A DNA stretch of 64,000 bases from Bacteroidales bacterium M6 (GCA_001689485.1 LUJQ01000062.1:1-64000), one strand, 5' to 3'; positions 34,079 through 45,277 are shown, counted from the stretch's first letter. Made by a program: numbers and translations. The notes: a model not told the origin generated them from the letters alone.

Positions 34079-35020
34079 ATGGAAAAGGATTCGAAAATAT
34101 ATGTGGCCGGTCACCGTGGAATGGTAGGCTCTGCCATTGTGCGTGAACTCAGGCGTCAGGGTTATATGAATATAATCACCCGCACCCATAGGGAGCTTGA
34201 CCTTTGCCGACAGGATGAGGTTGAGCGCTTCTTTGTCGAAGAAAAGCCTGAATATGTGTTTCTTGCAGCGGCAAAGGTCGGGGGGATTGTGGCAAATTCC
34301 GAGGCATTGGCCGATTTCATGTATGATAACATGATGCTTGAAATGAACGTGATTAATTCTGCCTGGCGTAACGGGTGCCGAAAACTGGAGTTTCTCGGTT
34401 CTTCATGTATATATCCGCGCATGGCGCCCCAGCCGATGAAGGAGGAATGCCTGCTCACCTCCGAATTGGAAAAAACCAACGAAGCCTATGCCCTTGCCAA
34501 AATTTCAGGTTTGAAATACTGCGAATTCCTTAACCGCCAGTATGGGACTGATTTTATAAGCGTAATGCCTACCAATCTCTACGGCATCAACGACAATTAC
34601 CATCCCACACATTCGCATGTGGTCCCGGCCCTGATACGCCGTTTCCACGAGGCCAAGGAGCAGGGTTTGGCACAGGTTACCTGCTGGGGCGACGGAAGCC
34701 CGTTGCGTGAGTTCCTTTATGTCGACGACCTGGCTGACCTGTGTGTGTTCCTGATGAACAATTATTCCGGGAATGAAACCGTGAATGCAGGTTCAGGGAA
34801 GGAACTTTCCATAAAAGAGCTTACCGGGCTGGTGGCAAAGGTAGTTGGCTACGAGGGGGAAATCCTTTGGGATACCACCAAACCTAACGGCACCCCTCGC
34901 AAGCTGCTTGATGTTTCGAAAAGTGCAGCGTTGGGTTGGCGCTATAAGACCGAACTTGAGGAGGGTCTGCGCCTTGCCTATGCGGATTTCCTCTCGAACC
35001 CGACGAGGGCGGAACGATAA
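34079..35020 (+). CDS. fcl: GDP-L-fucose synthase
   Basis: Fcl (WcaG) epimerises and reduces the Gmd product to GDP-L-fucose. The ATG at 34079 (MEKDSKIYVAGHRGMVGSAI) gives 313 residues; the upstream in-frame ATG at 34028 sits inside the hairpin that follows gmd. The NADPH motif GHRGMVGSAIV opens the protein, and the catalytic YALAKISGLKYCEF lies near residue 135. The family sequence MPTNLYGINDNYHPTHSHV follows. No glycosyltransferase or fucose kinase gene lies nearby. Confidence 0.95.
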   Translation: MEKDSKIYVAGHRGMVGSAIVRELRRQGYMNIITRTHRELDLCRQDEVERFFVEEKPEYVFLAAAKVGGIVANSEALADFMYDNMMLEMNVINSAWRNGCRKLEFLGSSCIYPRMAPQPMKEECLLTSELEKTNEAYALAKISGLKYCEFLNRQYGTDFISVMPTNLYGINDNYHPTHSHVVPALIRRFHEAKEQGLAQVTCWGDGSPLREFLYVDDLADLCVFLMNNYSGNETVNAGSGKELSIKELTGLVAKVVGYEGEILWDTTKPNGTPRKLLDVSKSAALGWRYKTELEEGLRLAYADFLSNPTRAER

Positions 35021-35070
35021 GCTGGCCGGGTGCTGACCGGCAATCCATATTTTGAACAGTAATCTGAAAA

Positions 35071-36264
35071 ATGCAGCATTTGAAAATATTTTATAAAATC
35101 CTGGTGATGTTGTGCATGCTGTTTTCTGTGGCGGCATGCAACATAGATGAACCCGCACCGGCGCCTGAACCGATTCCACAGCCAAATCCCGGAGAAGTGG
35201 TTGAGCGCACCGTGCTGGTGTATATCGTGGCCCGAAATTCATTGGGTGCGTGGGATTTTGATTTGGATGATATACAGGAGATGTCGCAGGCGGCAAAAAG
35301 TGGCGCTTTCGGCAAGAACCGGCTGATATTGTTCCATTCCCGATATGGCGAAGCCCCTTCGTTGAAGGAGGTTACTGCCGGAGGTGTGAAACAGCTGAAA
35401 TCCTATGATATGGAGTTTTCGGCTATAGAGGCCCGCAACATGACCAGGGTCATAGCCGACGTAAAGGCCGCAGCGCCGGCAAGCAACTATGGTATAGTAT
35501 TGTGGAGCCATGCAGACGGGTGGCTGCAGAGCGGCATACCTGACACCGGGATTCAGAAGCGTGCTTTTGGCGACGATAACCGTAGGAGTATGAACGTGAC
35601 CACCCTTGCCCGTGTGCTTGATGGCGAGGATTTTGATTTTGTATATTTCGATTGCTGCTTCATGGGCGGGGTAGAGGTGGCATATCAGCTGAGGGGTGTC
35701 ACCCCCCGTATTGTGGCATCGCCTTCCGAACTCCCTTCTCCCGGTATGCCGTATGATAAGACGCTCCCTTATCTGATGGCTGACGAGGCCGATGTGGAAG
35801 GTGCTGCGCGTGCCACTTTTGCATATTATGATGCCCTGGCCGGAAGTTCTAGAACCTGCACCATGTCAGTGATTGATACCTCGCATTTGGCGGACTTGGC
35901 CGGCAAGGTGCGGGCGCTTTACCGGTTGCACCCCGCGTTGAACGACATTGACGCTATCCAGCAATATGCCGGGAAGAGAAGTTCTTTCCATGGTTATTAT
36001 TTTGATATAGGTCATTATATGAGCAATCTGGATGCCGGGAACGAGGGGTGCGGGCTGGCATATGCCGAAGCTGTCGACGCATTGGACAGGTGCTTGATTT
36101 ACCGTGCTGCAACCCCATATCTTTGGCAATATGACCGTGAAGAGGTGAAAATCGACCATTATAGCGGGTTGTCGACCTATGTGTTACAGAACCCTCCGGT
36201 GAGTTCGGATAAAGGTTATGAAGAACTTGAATGGTACAAGGATGTGGCCAAAGCACTTTTCTAG
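35071..36264 (+). CDS. Clostripain-like (C11) cysteine peptidase lipoprotein
   Basis: The 397-residue product belongs to the C11/clostripain group, which usually cleaves after Arg or Lys. The signal peptide ends in a lipobox (FSVAACN), and a proline-rich spacer (EPAPAPEPIPQPNP) follows, so the enzyme should hang from the outer membrane. The catalytic dyad is visible: histidine in YGIVLWSHADGW (near residue 147) and cysteine in VYFDCCFMGGVEVAYQL (near residue 196). It lies 50 bases after fcl. Whether it is activated by self-cleavage cannot be read from the sequence. Confidence 0.9.
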   Translation: MQHLKIFYKILVMLCMLFSVAACNIDEPAPAPEPIPQPNPGEVVERTVLVYIVARNSLGAWDFDLDDIQEMSQAAKSGAFGKNRLILFHSRYGEAPSLKEVTAGGVKQLKSYDMEFSAIEARNMTRVIADVKAAAPASNYGIVLWSHADGWLQSGIPDTGIQKRAFGDDNRRSMNVTTLARVLDGEDFDFVYFDCCFMGGVEVAYQLRGVTPRIVASPSELPSPGMPYDKTLPYLMADEADVEGAARATFAYYDALAGSSRTCTMSVIDTSHLADLAGKVRALYRLHPALNDIDAIQQYAGKRSSFHGYYFDIGHYMSNLDAGNEGCGLAYAEAVDALDRCLIYRAATPYLWQYDREEVKIDHYSGLSTYVLQNPPVSSDKGYEELEWYKDVAKALF

Positions 36265-36332
36265 TAAATCTCGTTAAGGCCGGATTTTGTTATTCGATTA
36301 CATATAATTTCATTCAATCATAAATTAGCCAG

Positions 36333-37484
36333 ATGTTATATAATCTTATAAACCTACAATCGCAGTTGATTCCCGGCATGACGGACGGAGGGGCTGCCGA
36401 TACTGCCAAAGATGGCGGAAAGCTTGTCGGTGAAGTTGCCGAACTTAAGTCCATGTCGCTGCAGGATCTTATCAACCGCCTGGCCGATTCGGCTGTTTCA
36501 TTTGCAATCAACCTTGCCATCGCTATAGTGGTGTTCTATGCGGGGCGTTTCGTAATCAGGAAGATTTACAGGCTTGTATCGTCGATATTCATCAAGCGTG
36601 AAATCGACCGCTCGTTGAGCGTGTTTGTGCTAAGCCTGATCAATATGGTGCTTTATTTCATATTGATTGTGACGGTAATCGGTATCCTGGGGATAGAGAC
36701 CACATCGTTTTTGGCTCTGTTTGCCTCGGCCGGTGTCGCTATCGGTATGGCTTTGAGCGGCACGTTGCAAAACTTTGCAGGCGGGGTGTTGATTCTGCTA
36801 CTGAAACCTTATAAAATCGGCGACTATATAGAGGCGCAGGGCTATGCCGGTACGGTTAAGGAGATTCAGATATTTTTCACGGTGATTACCACCCCCGACA
36901 ACAAGTCGATTTCAATTCCCAACGGCGGATTGTCGACAGGCAGTGTCAACAACTGGACCCGTGAGGAATACCGCCGTGTGTCGTGGACTGTGTCAATATC
37001 ATACGGGGATAATGTCGATGCCGCCCGTGAGGCTATCCTGAAGATGTTTGCCGCCGACAGCAGGGTAATGCCTGAAACTGCGGCTGCTGAAGCTGTTGCA
37101 GAGGCCGGGCAGACAACATCGGCCGATGATAAAGACACTGCTGTTCATGCCGGCTCAGAAGGTGGTGGTGATACACCGGCAGTACGCCGTTCATTGGCTG
37201 ACAGGTTGCTTTTCCGTCGACGTAAAATCAGGGAGGCCATGCATCGTGATTCCGGGCATGCCGGCCATATAGCATCGCTTCTGCCGAAACCTGACTATTC
37301 CCCGAAAGTGGTGGTGGGTGAGCTTGCTGCGTCAAGTGTCGATTTGCATGTGCGTGCCTGGACTCTCACTAAAGATTATTGGGGTGTGTTCTATGACTAT
37401 AACGAACGTTTCTACAACGAGCTTCCCGGATGCGGCATCAGTTTCCCCTTTCCACAGCTCGATGTGCATATTCCCACAAAATAA
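36333..37484 (+). CDS. MscS family mechanosensitive channel with a C-terminal insertion
   Basis: The 383-residue product is a small-conductance mechanosensitive channel of the inner membrane. Three hydrophobic helices lie at about residues 53-75, 95-120 and 125-155. The third has the pore pattern GVAIGMALSGTLQNFAGGVL, followed by the beta-domain start KIGDYIEAQGYAGTVKEIQI. Between the beta domain and the final alpha/beta part is an unusual insertion of about 60 residues (about 252-310). It is rich in Ala, Glu, Asp and Gly and then Arg (AVRRSLADRLLFRRRKIREA). The C-terminal region ends FPFPQLDVHI as in MscS. The usual MscS has about 285 residues. Confidence 0.92.
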   Translation: MLYNLINLQSQLIPGMTDGGAADTAKDGGKLVGEVAELKSMSLQDLINRLADSAVSFAINLAIAIVVFYAGRFVIRKIYRLVSSIFIKREIDRSLSVFVLSLINMVLYFILIVTVIGILGIETTSFLALFASAGVAIGMALSGTLQNFAGGVLILLLKPYKIGDYIEAQGYAGTVKEIQIFFTVITTPDNKSISIPNGGLSTGSVNNWTREEYRRVSWTVSISYGDNVDAAREAILKMFAADSRVMPETAAAEAVAEAGQTTSADDKDTAVHAGSEGGGDTPAVRRSLADRLLFRRRKIREAMHRDSGHAGHIASLLPKPDYSPKVVVGELAASSVDLHVRAWTLTKDYWGVFYDYNERFYNELPGCGISFPFPQLDVHIPTK

Positions 37485-37523
37485 TTACACTTGTTTATCA
37501 TCCCGATTTGATATTTGAATGCT

Positions 37524-38114
37524 ATGTTTCAGATTCAGGATACCTTGGTGACCCTTGACCTTGCCGAACGCTTTTTTTGTTGTGACCTTGATAAATGCCT
37601 GGGTGCATGCTGTATAGAGGGTGATGCGGGCGCGCCGGTAACGGAGCGGGAGGTTGCTGAGATTGAAAAAGTCCTCCCAGAGGTGGAACGCGACATGCTG
37701 CCTCGTGCAATCGAGGAGGTGAGGCAGCAGGGTGTTGCCTACACGGATGAAGAAGGCGATTTGGTTACCACTATTCTCGACGGCCGCAATTGTGCCTTCA
37801 CATGTTATGCTCCCGGAGGGGTGTGCCTGTGTGCTTTGGAAAAAGCCTTCCGGCAAGGGCGCACCGGGTTTCGGAAACCTGCATCGTGTGCGCTTTATCC
37901 GTTGCGTATAAAGGAGTTCCCCACTTTCACTGCGGTCAACTATCATCGTTGGGATATATGCCGCGATGCCGAAATCCTAGGCAGGAAGAACGGGATAAGG
38001 CTTTATCAGTTCCTGCGCGCCCCTCTGATCGAACGTTTCGGCCAGGAATGGTATGACGAGCTTGCACAGGCGTGCGAACTCTACCTGAAAGAATACCCCG
38101 ACGGCATGCCGTAA
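37524..38114 (+). CDS. DUF3109 family cysteine-rich protein
   Basis: The 196-residue product belongs to a conserved Bacteroidetes family without known function. It is rich in cysteines in clusters: FFCCDLDKCLGACC near residue 19, CAFTCYAPGGVCLCA near residue 92, CALYPLRIKEF near residue 120, and one in DICRDAEI. Such patterns suggest a bound metal or iron-sulfur cluster, as in the YkgJ group. The ATG at 37524 is used; the TTG three codons upstream is the only alternative. It starts 39 bases after the MscS gene and ends at a terminator 23 bases downstream. Confidence 0.88.
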   Translation: MFQIQDTLVTLDLAERFFCCDLDKCLGACCIEGDAGAPVTEREVAEIEKVLPEVERDMLPRAIEEVRQQGVAYTDEEGDLVTTILDGRNCAFTCYAPGGVCLCALEKAFRQGRTGFRKPASCALYPLRIKEFPTFTAVNYHRWDICRDAEILGRKNGIRLYQFLRAPLIERFGQEWYDELAQACELYLKEYPDGMP

Positions 38115-38137
38115 ACTGTCAAGTCTTATAATAATGT

Positions 38138-38174
38138 GGCGGTGTGTCAAAATTCAATATTTTGGCACACCGCC
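38138..38174 (+). terminator. Terminator of the DUF3109 gene
   Basis: A 16-bp stem with one G-T pair (arm GGCGGTGTGTCAAAAT) and a 5-base loop. The GGTGTGTCA core resembles the end of the nearby 27-bp repeat. Confidence 0.75.
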
Positions 38175-38204
38175 GTGGTTTTCGCCCGAATGGCGAGGGT
38201 GCTG

Positions 38205-38231
38205 CCAGATGAGCCATTATTACACACCCTC
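38205..38231 (+). repeat. 27-bp dispersed repeat, copy C
   Basis: This copy differs by one base from the copy at 1-27 and has the same orientation. A GAGGGTG at 38195-38201 could pair with its CACCCTC end. Confidence 0.7.
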
Positions 38232-38316
38232 ATAATCATCTTATTCAATTTCATTCGTCGATTTAGTTTGTTTCATTAGATTTCCGTAATTTGGTTATTT
38301 ACAGGCTGTGTATGGC

Positions 38317-38372
38317 GATAAAATGCATCAGGCAGCCACAATTCAGATTGTGGCTGCCTGATGCATTTTATC
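38317..38372 (-). terminator. Long perfect hairpin ending the ribosomal protein unit
   Basis: A perfect 26-bp stem with a TCAG loop lies 60 bases after the last minus-strand gene. The stem itself ends in A/T-rich sequence, so it can work in both directions. Confidence 0.85.
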
Positions 38373-38432
38373 TTTTAGCGGGTTACGTTATTGCCTTTTA
38401 GCCGGCAATTCATGACCCATAAAAGGCGCGGT

Positions 38433-38582
38433 TTATTTCAGGATATCCTTAACGGCGTCGTTGGGCACCATTTGTTCCTGGAAAGTGTAAGCACCTGTTT
38501 TGGGTGATTTCACCATTTTAATCACCTTGGAGTAGGTGCGGCCTTCACCTTTCTGAAGAGATGCAACGGTTTTCTTTGCCAT
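38433..38582 (-). CDS. DUF4295 family small basic protein (ribosome-associated)
   Basis: The 49-residue product reads MAKKTVASLQKGEGRTYSKV and ends VPNDAVKDILK. It is the small basic DUF4295 protein that follows rpmB and rpmG in Bacteroidetes and is thought to belong to the ribosome. It starts 26 bases after rpmG. Here the unit then stops at a long terminator; in many relatives ftsY and rimO follow. Confidence 0.9.
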   Translation of the reverse strand: MAKKTVASLQKGEGRTYSKVIKMVKSPKTGAYTFQEQMVPNDAVKDILK

Positions 38583-38608
38583 ATCGAGTCAAAACTTATC
38601 GGTTTCTA

Positions 38609-38797
38609 TTATTTGATTTCTTTGTGAACAGTCACCTTCTTAAGGATGGGGTTGTACTTCTTCAACTCCAGACGCTCGGTGGTGTTTTTGCGGTTTTTGG
38701 TGGTGATGTAACGGGAGGTGCCGGGCATGCCGCTGGCCTTATGTTCGGTGCATTCCAAAATCACCTGCACGCGATTACCTTTTGCTTTCTTTGCCAT
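38609..38797 (-). CDS. rpmG: 50S ribosomal protein L33
   Basis: The 62-residue product ([20 protein letters not shown]) is L33 of the large subunit. The family sequence [20 protein letters not shown] is intact. The zinc-binding cysteine pairs of the C+ form are absent: only one cysteine remains. It lies 11 bases after rpmB and 26 bases before the DUF4295 gene. Confidence 0.97.
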   Translation of the reverse strand: MAKKAKGNRVQVILECTEHKASGMPGTSRYITTKNRKNTTERLELKKYNPILKKVTVHKEIK

Positions 38798-38808
38798 TTT
38801 ATTAAGTC

Positions 38809-39066
38809 TTAGAAGTCTAATTGTTTGATTTCAGTGAGATAACCTTTCGCTGCGGCCTGCTTGAGCGCTGCGTCGAGACCCATCTTGTTGATGATGCGCA
38901 GACCTGCGTTCGAGAGGGTGAGGAGCACCCAGGTGTTCTGCTCTACCCAGAAGAACTTACGGTTGAATAAGTTCACATAGAAGCGACGCTTTGTGTGGCG
39001 CTTCGAGTGCGATACGTTATTTCCTGTAATCGCTTTTTTGCCTGTAATTTGACAAATCTTTGACAT
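38809..39066 (-). CDS. rpmB: 50S ribosomal protein L28
   Basis: The 85-residue product begins [20 protein letters not shown], with the L28 signature [20 protein letters not shown]. It is the first gene of the rpmB-rpmG-DUF4295 unit. About 130 bases upstream a TACTTTG lies on the minus strand (39196-39202), a -7 element with a one-base shorter spacer. Confidence 0.97.
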   Translation of the reverse strand: MSKICQITGKKAITGNNVSHSKRHTKRRFYVNLFNRKFFWVEQNTWVLLTLSNAGLRIINKMGLDAALKQAAAKGYLTEIKQLDF

Positions 39067-39295
39067 GGCTGTTAATGTATTATCTTGTTTCTTTGTTGAT
39101 TAACACGGAGTTGCGTGGCCGCCATCCCATTCTCATATCGCCATCGGCTGCATCACTGCCGACGGCTTTTTACAGAGGAGCCACAAAACAGAGTGCAAAG
39201 TAAGTGATTTTTTGCGATTTGGCCAAATCTATGTTAGGTTTTTTTCGTACTTTCGCGATGTATTCCCCCTAGGGGATTAATTGAATCGATTGGAT

Positions 39296-41257
39296 ATGAA
39301 TAACGGATTTTTCAGGGTGGCAGCCGTGGTGCCGCGTGTAATGTTGGCCGACCCGGTTGCCAATGCCAAGGATATAACAGAGGTTTTTGCCCGGTTGGAA
39401 AGTGCCGGTGTTGATTTGGCTGTTTTTCCGGAACTTAGCGTGACGGGCTACAGCTGTGGCGACTTGTTTCATTCGTCGTTGCTTCTTGACGCTGCCGGGA
39501 AGGCTTTATCGGAAATCGCGGCAGCCACTGCCGGTAAGCGTCTGACGGCCATCGTGGGATGTCCAGTGCGGGTTGGCAGCGGGTTGTACAATTGCGGTGT
39601 GGCGGTTGCCGGGGGGAAGATTTTGGCGGTGGTGCCTAAAACATATCTTCCTAATTATAACGAATTTTACGAAAAACGTCTGTGGGCATCTGGTGCCGGG
39701 GTGACAGGTTCCGCTTTCGGGGCTCCGTTCGGCACCCGTATCCTGATTGATGTTGCAGGCGTCAAAGTCGGCATAGAGGTCTGTGAGGATTTGTGGACTA
39801 CGGTTCCCCCTTCGAGCCATGCCTCGCTGGCAGGTGCGCAGGTGATTGCAAACCTGTCGGCTTCGGATGATATAATCGGCAAATACGCCTATCTGCGTTC
39901 GTTGATTGCACAGCAATCGGCAAGATGTATATGCGGGTATGTCTATGCTTCGGCGGGATTCGGCGAGTCGTCAACCGACCTTGTGTTCGACGGCAAGGCC
40001 ATAGTGGCTGAAAACGGTTCCATTCTCAAGGCTGGGGAGCGTTGGGAGGTAACGCCCCGTCATGTTGTCTGCGACATAGATATAGAGGCTTTAAACCGCG
40101 ACAGGATGCATATAGGTTCGTTTGACGACTGTTCGAGAATCGAAGGAGCCGGTGACGAACGTGGGATGTATCGTGTGGTGTGTGCCCCAATTCCTGCCTC
40201 GTCAACCGAAAGCCCTTGTGCCGATAGGTGTACTGATGAGGCTTCTTTGCTGCGAAGCGTTAACCCCAGGCCGTTTGTCCCGGTTGATGATAAGGATATA
40301 GATGCTCGTTGTGAGGAAATTGTCAACATACAGGTTGCCGGTCTTGCACGCAGGCTGGAGGCTACAGGTTGCCGTACTTTGGTGATAGGGATTTCGGGCG
40401 GCTTGGATTCCACTCTGGCTTTATTGGTGGCGGCAAAAGCATTCGACCGGCTCGGGCTGCCACGGAAGGGGATTGTAGGGGTGACTATGCCCGGTTTCGG
40501 AACTACCGGCCGCACCCATTCCAATGCGTTGACCCTTATGGAGGGGCTTGGGGTGACGATTCGTGAGATTCCTATTGCCGCAGCGGTGACGCAGCATTTT
40601 GCCGATATAGGCCATGACCCGGCCAGTCATGATGTTACTTATGAAAATTCTCAGGCACGTGAGCGCACGCAGATATTGATGGATCTGGCCAATAAGGAAG
40701 GGGGGATGGTGCTTGGCACAGGCGACCTTTCTGAGCTTGCCCTGGGCTGGGCGACCTATAACGGTGACCATATGTCGATGTATGGGGTGAACGCCTCTGT
40801 GCCAAAGACCCTTGTAAAATATCTTGTGCGATGGTTTGCCATGCGCTCTGACGATTCGGCTACTGCCGCAGCGCTTCACGACATTATCGACACCCCGATT
40901 TCTCCCGAATTGATTCCGGCTGACGAACAAGGGAATATCACGCAGAAAACCGAAGACCTGGTAGGCCCTTATGAACTGCATGATTTTTTCCTTTACTACA
41001 CTCTCCGTTACGGTTTTTCGCCGCGCCGCATATATCTGCTTGCACGGCATGCATTCAAGGGCATGTTTACCAATGAAGTGATTCTGCATTGGTTACGTGT
41101 GTTTTTCCGTCGTTTTTTCAACCAGCAGTTTAAGCGCTCGTGCCTGCCCGACGGCCCGAAGGTAGGTTCTGTGTGTCTTTCCCCGCGTGGCGACTGGCGC
41201 ATGCCCTCCGATGCCACCTCCGCCCTTTGGCTCCGTGAAATTGATTCGTTGACATAA
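39296..41257 (+). CDS. nadE: Glutamine-dependent NAD(+) synthetase
   Basis: NadE makes NAD from deamido-NAD with ammonia released from glutamine. The ATG at 39296 (MNNGFFRVAAVVPRVMLADP) gives 653 residues, the two-domain form. The nitrilase-like glutaminase domain has its triad: Glu in FPELSVTGYSC, Lys in VVPKTYLPNYNEFYE and Cys in GIEVCEDLW (near residue 160). The synthetase domain has the P-loop GISGGLDSTLALLV (near residue 365), then GTGDLSELALGWATYNGDHM. It ends PSDATSALWLREIDSL. A TTG five codons upstream is an alternative start. Confidence 0.96.
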   Translation: MNNGFFRVAAVVPRVMLADPVANAKDITEVFARLESAGVDLAVFPELSVTGYSCGDLFHSSLLLDAAGKALSEIAAATAGKRLTAIVGCPVRVGSGLYNCGVAVAGGKILAVVPKTYLPNYNEFYEKRLWASGAGVTGSAFGAPFGTRILIDVAGVKVGIEVCEDLWTTVPPSSHASLAGAQVIANLSASDDIIGKYAYLRSLIAQQSARCICGYVYASAGFGESSTDLVFDGKAIVAENGSILKAGERWEVTPRHVVCDIDIEALNRDRMHIGSFDDCSRIEGAGDERGMYRVVCAPIPASSTESPCADRCTDEASLLRSVNPRPFVPVDDKDIDARCEEIVNIQVAGLARRLEATGCRTLVIGISGGLDSTLALLVAAKAFDRLGLPRKGIVGVTMPGFGTTGRTHSNALTLMEGLGVTIREIPIAAAVTQHFADIGHDPASHDVTYENSQARERTQILMDLANKEGGMVLGTGDLSELALGWATYNGDHMSMYGVNASVPKTLVKYLVRWFAMRSDDSATAAALHDIIDTPISPELIPADEQGNITQKTEDLVGPYELHDFFLYYTLRYGFSPRRIYLLARHAFKGMFTNEVILHWLRVFFRRFFNQQFKRSCLPDGPKVGSVCLSPRGDWRMPSDATSALWLREIDSLT

Positions 41258-41280
41258 GGCGGCAGTTGGATTTTGAGGAA

Positions 41281-41337
41281 GTAAAATAAAATATCGGCGG
41301 CAAATCCCAGGGATTTGCCGCCGATATTTTATTTTAC
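41281..41337. terminator. Bidirectional terminator between nadE and a barrel-protein gene
   Basis: A perfect 28-bp inverted repeat with a one-base centre lies between two convergent genes. The outer parts are A/T-rich, so each strand gives a GC stem followed by a T-rich stretch. Confidence 0.88.
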
Positions 41338-41359
41338 CCACAGTAAGTGGCGCTTTTGT

Positions 41360-41980
41360 TTAGAAGAAATATGTTGCCCGGATTGTCCAGTAGCGCTCAC
41401 GTGCGGAGAAATCCTGGAGTTTCACGGCTTTCAGCGCATAGGTCATTCCCCATACATGTGCAGCCTGAATCTGCCAGCGCTTGTATAGTTCGACGCCGAG
41501 ACCGGCCTGCACCCCGATTGAGCCTCCGGCATATTCCATAGCATTGAGCTTGTTATGTGCCACTGTGAAATTGAAAACCGGGCCTCCGAATGCGAATGGT
41601 GCAACATATTCCTCTACACCGTTCATGCGTGTCCATTTAAACCGCAGGTTTACGGGTATCGAAAGAGTGTGCAGATAGCTGCGCTCTTTTCCATAGCCGT
41701 CAACAGCCCATATCTTTTTTTCGCCGAGATGCAGTGTAGCCCCCTGCATCGAATACATGGCCCCTATGTCGATGCCGAACCCAATGCCGGGAAACATCAT
41801 CTCGCCTTGAACGCCGAGAGTGGGGCCTATGGCTTTGTCAACACGCATGATGTCCTGTTTGAAAATCAGGTTGGTGAAATCTACTCCCGCAGTGGGACCC
41901 CAGCGGAATTCCCCGCGTGCGGCAAACGCAGCCACAGCGGCTATTATTGCTACGGCAAAAAGCCTGATGTTATTTTTCAT
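41360..41980 (-). CDS. Outer-membrane beta-barrel protein (PorT-like)
   Basis: The start at 41980 (MKNNIRLFAVAIIAAVAAFA) gives a signal peptide and 206 residues; the upstream part of the open frame precedes the promoter at 42008-42015 in part. The mature protein begins EFRWGPTAGVDFTNLIFKQD and shows alternating strands, for example FGIDIGAMYSMQGATLHL, HTLSIPVNLRFKW and SIGVQAGLGVELYKRWQIQA. The end is aromatic (YWTIRATYFF), typical of barrels recognised by BAM. The function is unknown. It is distinct in sequence from the barrel protein at 28086. Confidence 0.85.
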   Translation of the reverse strand: MKNNIRLFAVAIIAAVAAFAARGEFRWGPTAGVDFTNLIFKQDIMRVDKAIGPTLGVQGEMMFPGIGFGIDIGAMYSMQGATLHLGEKKIWAVDGYGKERSYLHTLSIPVNLRFKWTRMNGVEEYVAPFAFGGPVFNFTVAHNKLNAMEYAGGSIGVQAGLGVELYKRWQIQAAHVWGMTYALKAVKLQDFSARERYWTIRATYFF

Positions 41981-42007
41981 TTGCACTTTGTTGACAATTC
42001 TTTCGGG

Positions 42008-42015
42008 CAAAGGTA
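42008..42015 (-). promoter_or_regulatory. -7 promoter element for the barrel-protein gene
   Basis: The minus strand reads TACCTTTG, a match to TAnnTTTG. The leader would be only about 22 bases, which supports the start codon at 41980. Confidence 0.5.
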
Positions 42016-42058
42016 TGGATAAATGAGCCAATCGGCCAAAATTGGCTTTTAAAAAGAG

Positions 42059-43420
42059 TTAACATGCGGTGAGCCTTTCCGCTGCTTCTGCAGGGGTCAA
42101 GGTGAGCTGTTCGCCGGTCAGCATGTTCTTAAGAGCCATTTTGCCTTCTGCCATCTCGCTTTCGCCGACCATTGCCACAAACGGGACTCCGGTTGCATTG
42201 GCATAGGCCATCTGCTTTTTCATCTTGGCAGGGTCGGGATATATTTCGGCTGCTACTCCTGCGGCTCTGAGCTGTTTCATCATCTTCATCGATGCGGCAG
42301 CCTCGGCATCGCCGAAATTCACGAACATCACCTGGGTCGAGGTGCGTGCCTCGGCAGGGTATAGGTCGAGGGCATTGAGCACATCGTAGATTCGGTCGGC
42401 GCCGAACGATATCCCCACTCCCGACAGGCCGGGCATCCCGAACACCCCGGTGAGGTTGTCGTAGCGGCCTCCGCCGGTAATGCTTCCGATTTCCACATCC
42501 TTGGCCTTCACTTCGATAATCGTGCCGGTGTAGTAGTTGAGGCCGCGTGCCAGCGACACGTCCAGGTCAAGTTCCGCATCCAGCCCCAGCGCTTCTACGC
42601 CGGCGGTTACCGTGCGCAGTTCCTGCACTCCGAGAGTCCCGGTTTCCGATGAGGCGAGGAGTGTTTCAAGTTGGGTCAGGCGTTGGCCGAGAGTCCCCGA
42701 TATACGGAGTATTGGCTGTAAGGCATCTACAGCCTGTTGCGTCAGACCTCGTTCCAATAATTCGGCATTTACGTTATCGATGCCGATTTTGTCGATTTTG
42801 TCGATTGCAACTGTTATGTCGATGATTTTTTCCGGGGCGCCTATAAGTTCCGCAATCCCGGCAAGTACCTTGCGGTTGTTGAGCTTCAGGATGATGCGGA
42901 TTTGCAGGCGGCGGAACACCTCGTCAATCAACTGTAGCAGTTCGATTTCGTTGAGCAGTGAATCAGAACCCACCACATCGGCATCGCACTGGTAAAATTC
43001 GCGGTAACGCCCTTTTTGCGGACGGTCGGCACGCCATACCGGCTGAATCTGGTAGCGTTTGAACGGCATCTGCAACTCGTTGCGGTGTTGCACCACGAAG
43101 CGTGCGAAAGGCACCGTAAGGTCGTAGCGCAAGCCTTTTTCGCAGAGCTGCGGGGCCAGGCGCGCGCAGTTGCCGTCCTTTATGAGTCCGGGGTCGGCTC
43201 CGCGTAGGAAATCGCCTGAGTTCAGTATTTTGAAGAGAAGTTTGTCACCCTCCTCGCCATATTTCCCCATCAGTGTGGAGAGGTTCTCCATGGCAGGGGT
43301 TTCTATGGGGTTGTAGCCGAACAATCCGAACACGTCGCGGATTGTTCCGAAAATATAGTTGCGTTTCGCCATTTCGGCAGGAGAGAAGTCGCGGGTTCCT
43401 TTGGGTATGGAGGGTTTCAT
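42059..43420 (-). CDS. hisS: Histidine--tRNA ligase
   Basis: HisRS charges tRNA-His. The 453-residue product starts [20 protein letters not shown]. Class II motif 2 is [20 protein letters not shown] (near residue 120), the histidine-specific loops are near [15 protein letters not shown] (residue 290), and motif 3 lies in [15 protein letters not shown]. The C-terminal anticodon-binding domain runs to the end. Length is slightly above the common 420-430. It lies 28 bases after typA and is probably co-transcribed with it. Confidence 0.96.
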   Translation of the reverse strand: MKPSIPKGTRDFSPAEMAKRNYIFGTIRDVFGLFGYNPIETPAMENLSTLMGKYGEEGDKLLFKILNSGDFLRGADPGLIKDGNCARLAPQLCEKGLRYDLTVPFARFVVQHRNELQMPFKRYQIQPVWRADRPQKGRYREFYQCDADVVGSDSLLNEIELLQLIDEVFRRLQIRIILKLNNRKVLAGIAELIGAPEKIIDITVAIDKIDKIGIDNVNAELLERGLTQQAVDALQPILRISGTLGQRLTQLETLLASSETGTLGVQELRTVTAGVEALGLDAELDLDVSLARGLNYYTGTIIEVKAKDVEIGSITGGGRYDNLTGVFGMPGLSGVGISFGADRIYDVLNALDLYPAEARTSTQVMFVNFGDAEAAASMKMMKQLRAAGVAAEIYPDPAKMKKQMAYANATGVPFVAMVGESEMAEGKMALKNMLTGEQLTLTPAEAAERLTAC

Positions 43421-43448
43421 GGGGAAGGAGAAGTTAGCTTCTTGTCAG

Positions 43449-45245
<1,797 letters not shown>

Positions 45246-45277
45246 TTGTAATCTAAAACTTTTTACCTTTCAGCCTG

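Larger units (their letters stand above)
38115..38432. other. Intergenic region between convergent genes
   Basis: It holds the terminator of the DUF3109 gene (38138-38174), the third copy of the 27-bp repeat (38205-38231) and the long terminator of the ribosomal protein genes (38317-38372). I see no gene. Confidence 0.7.
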
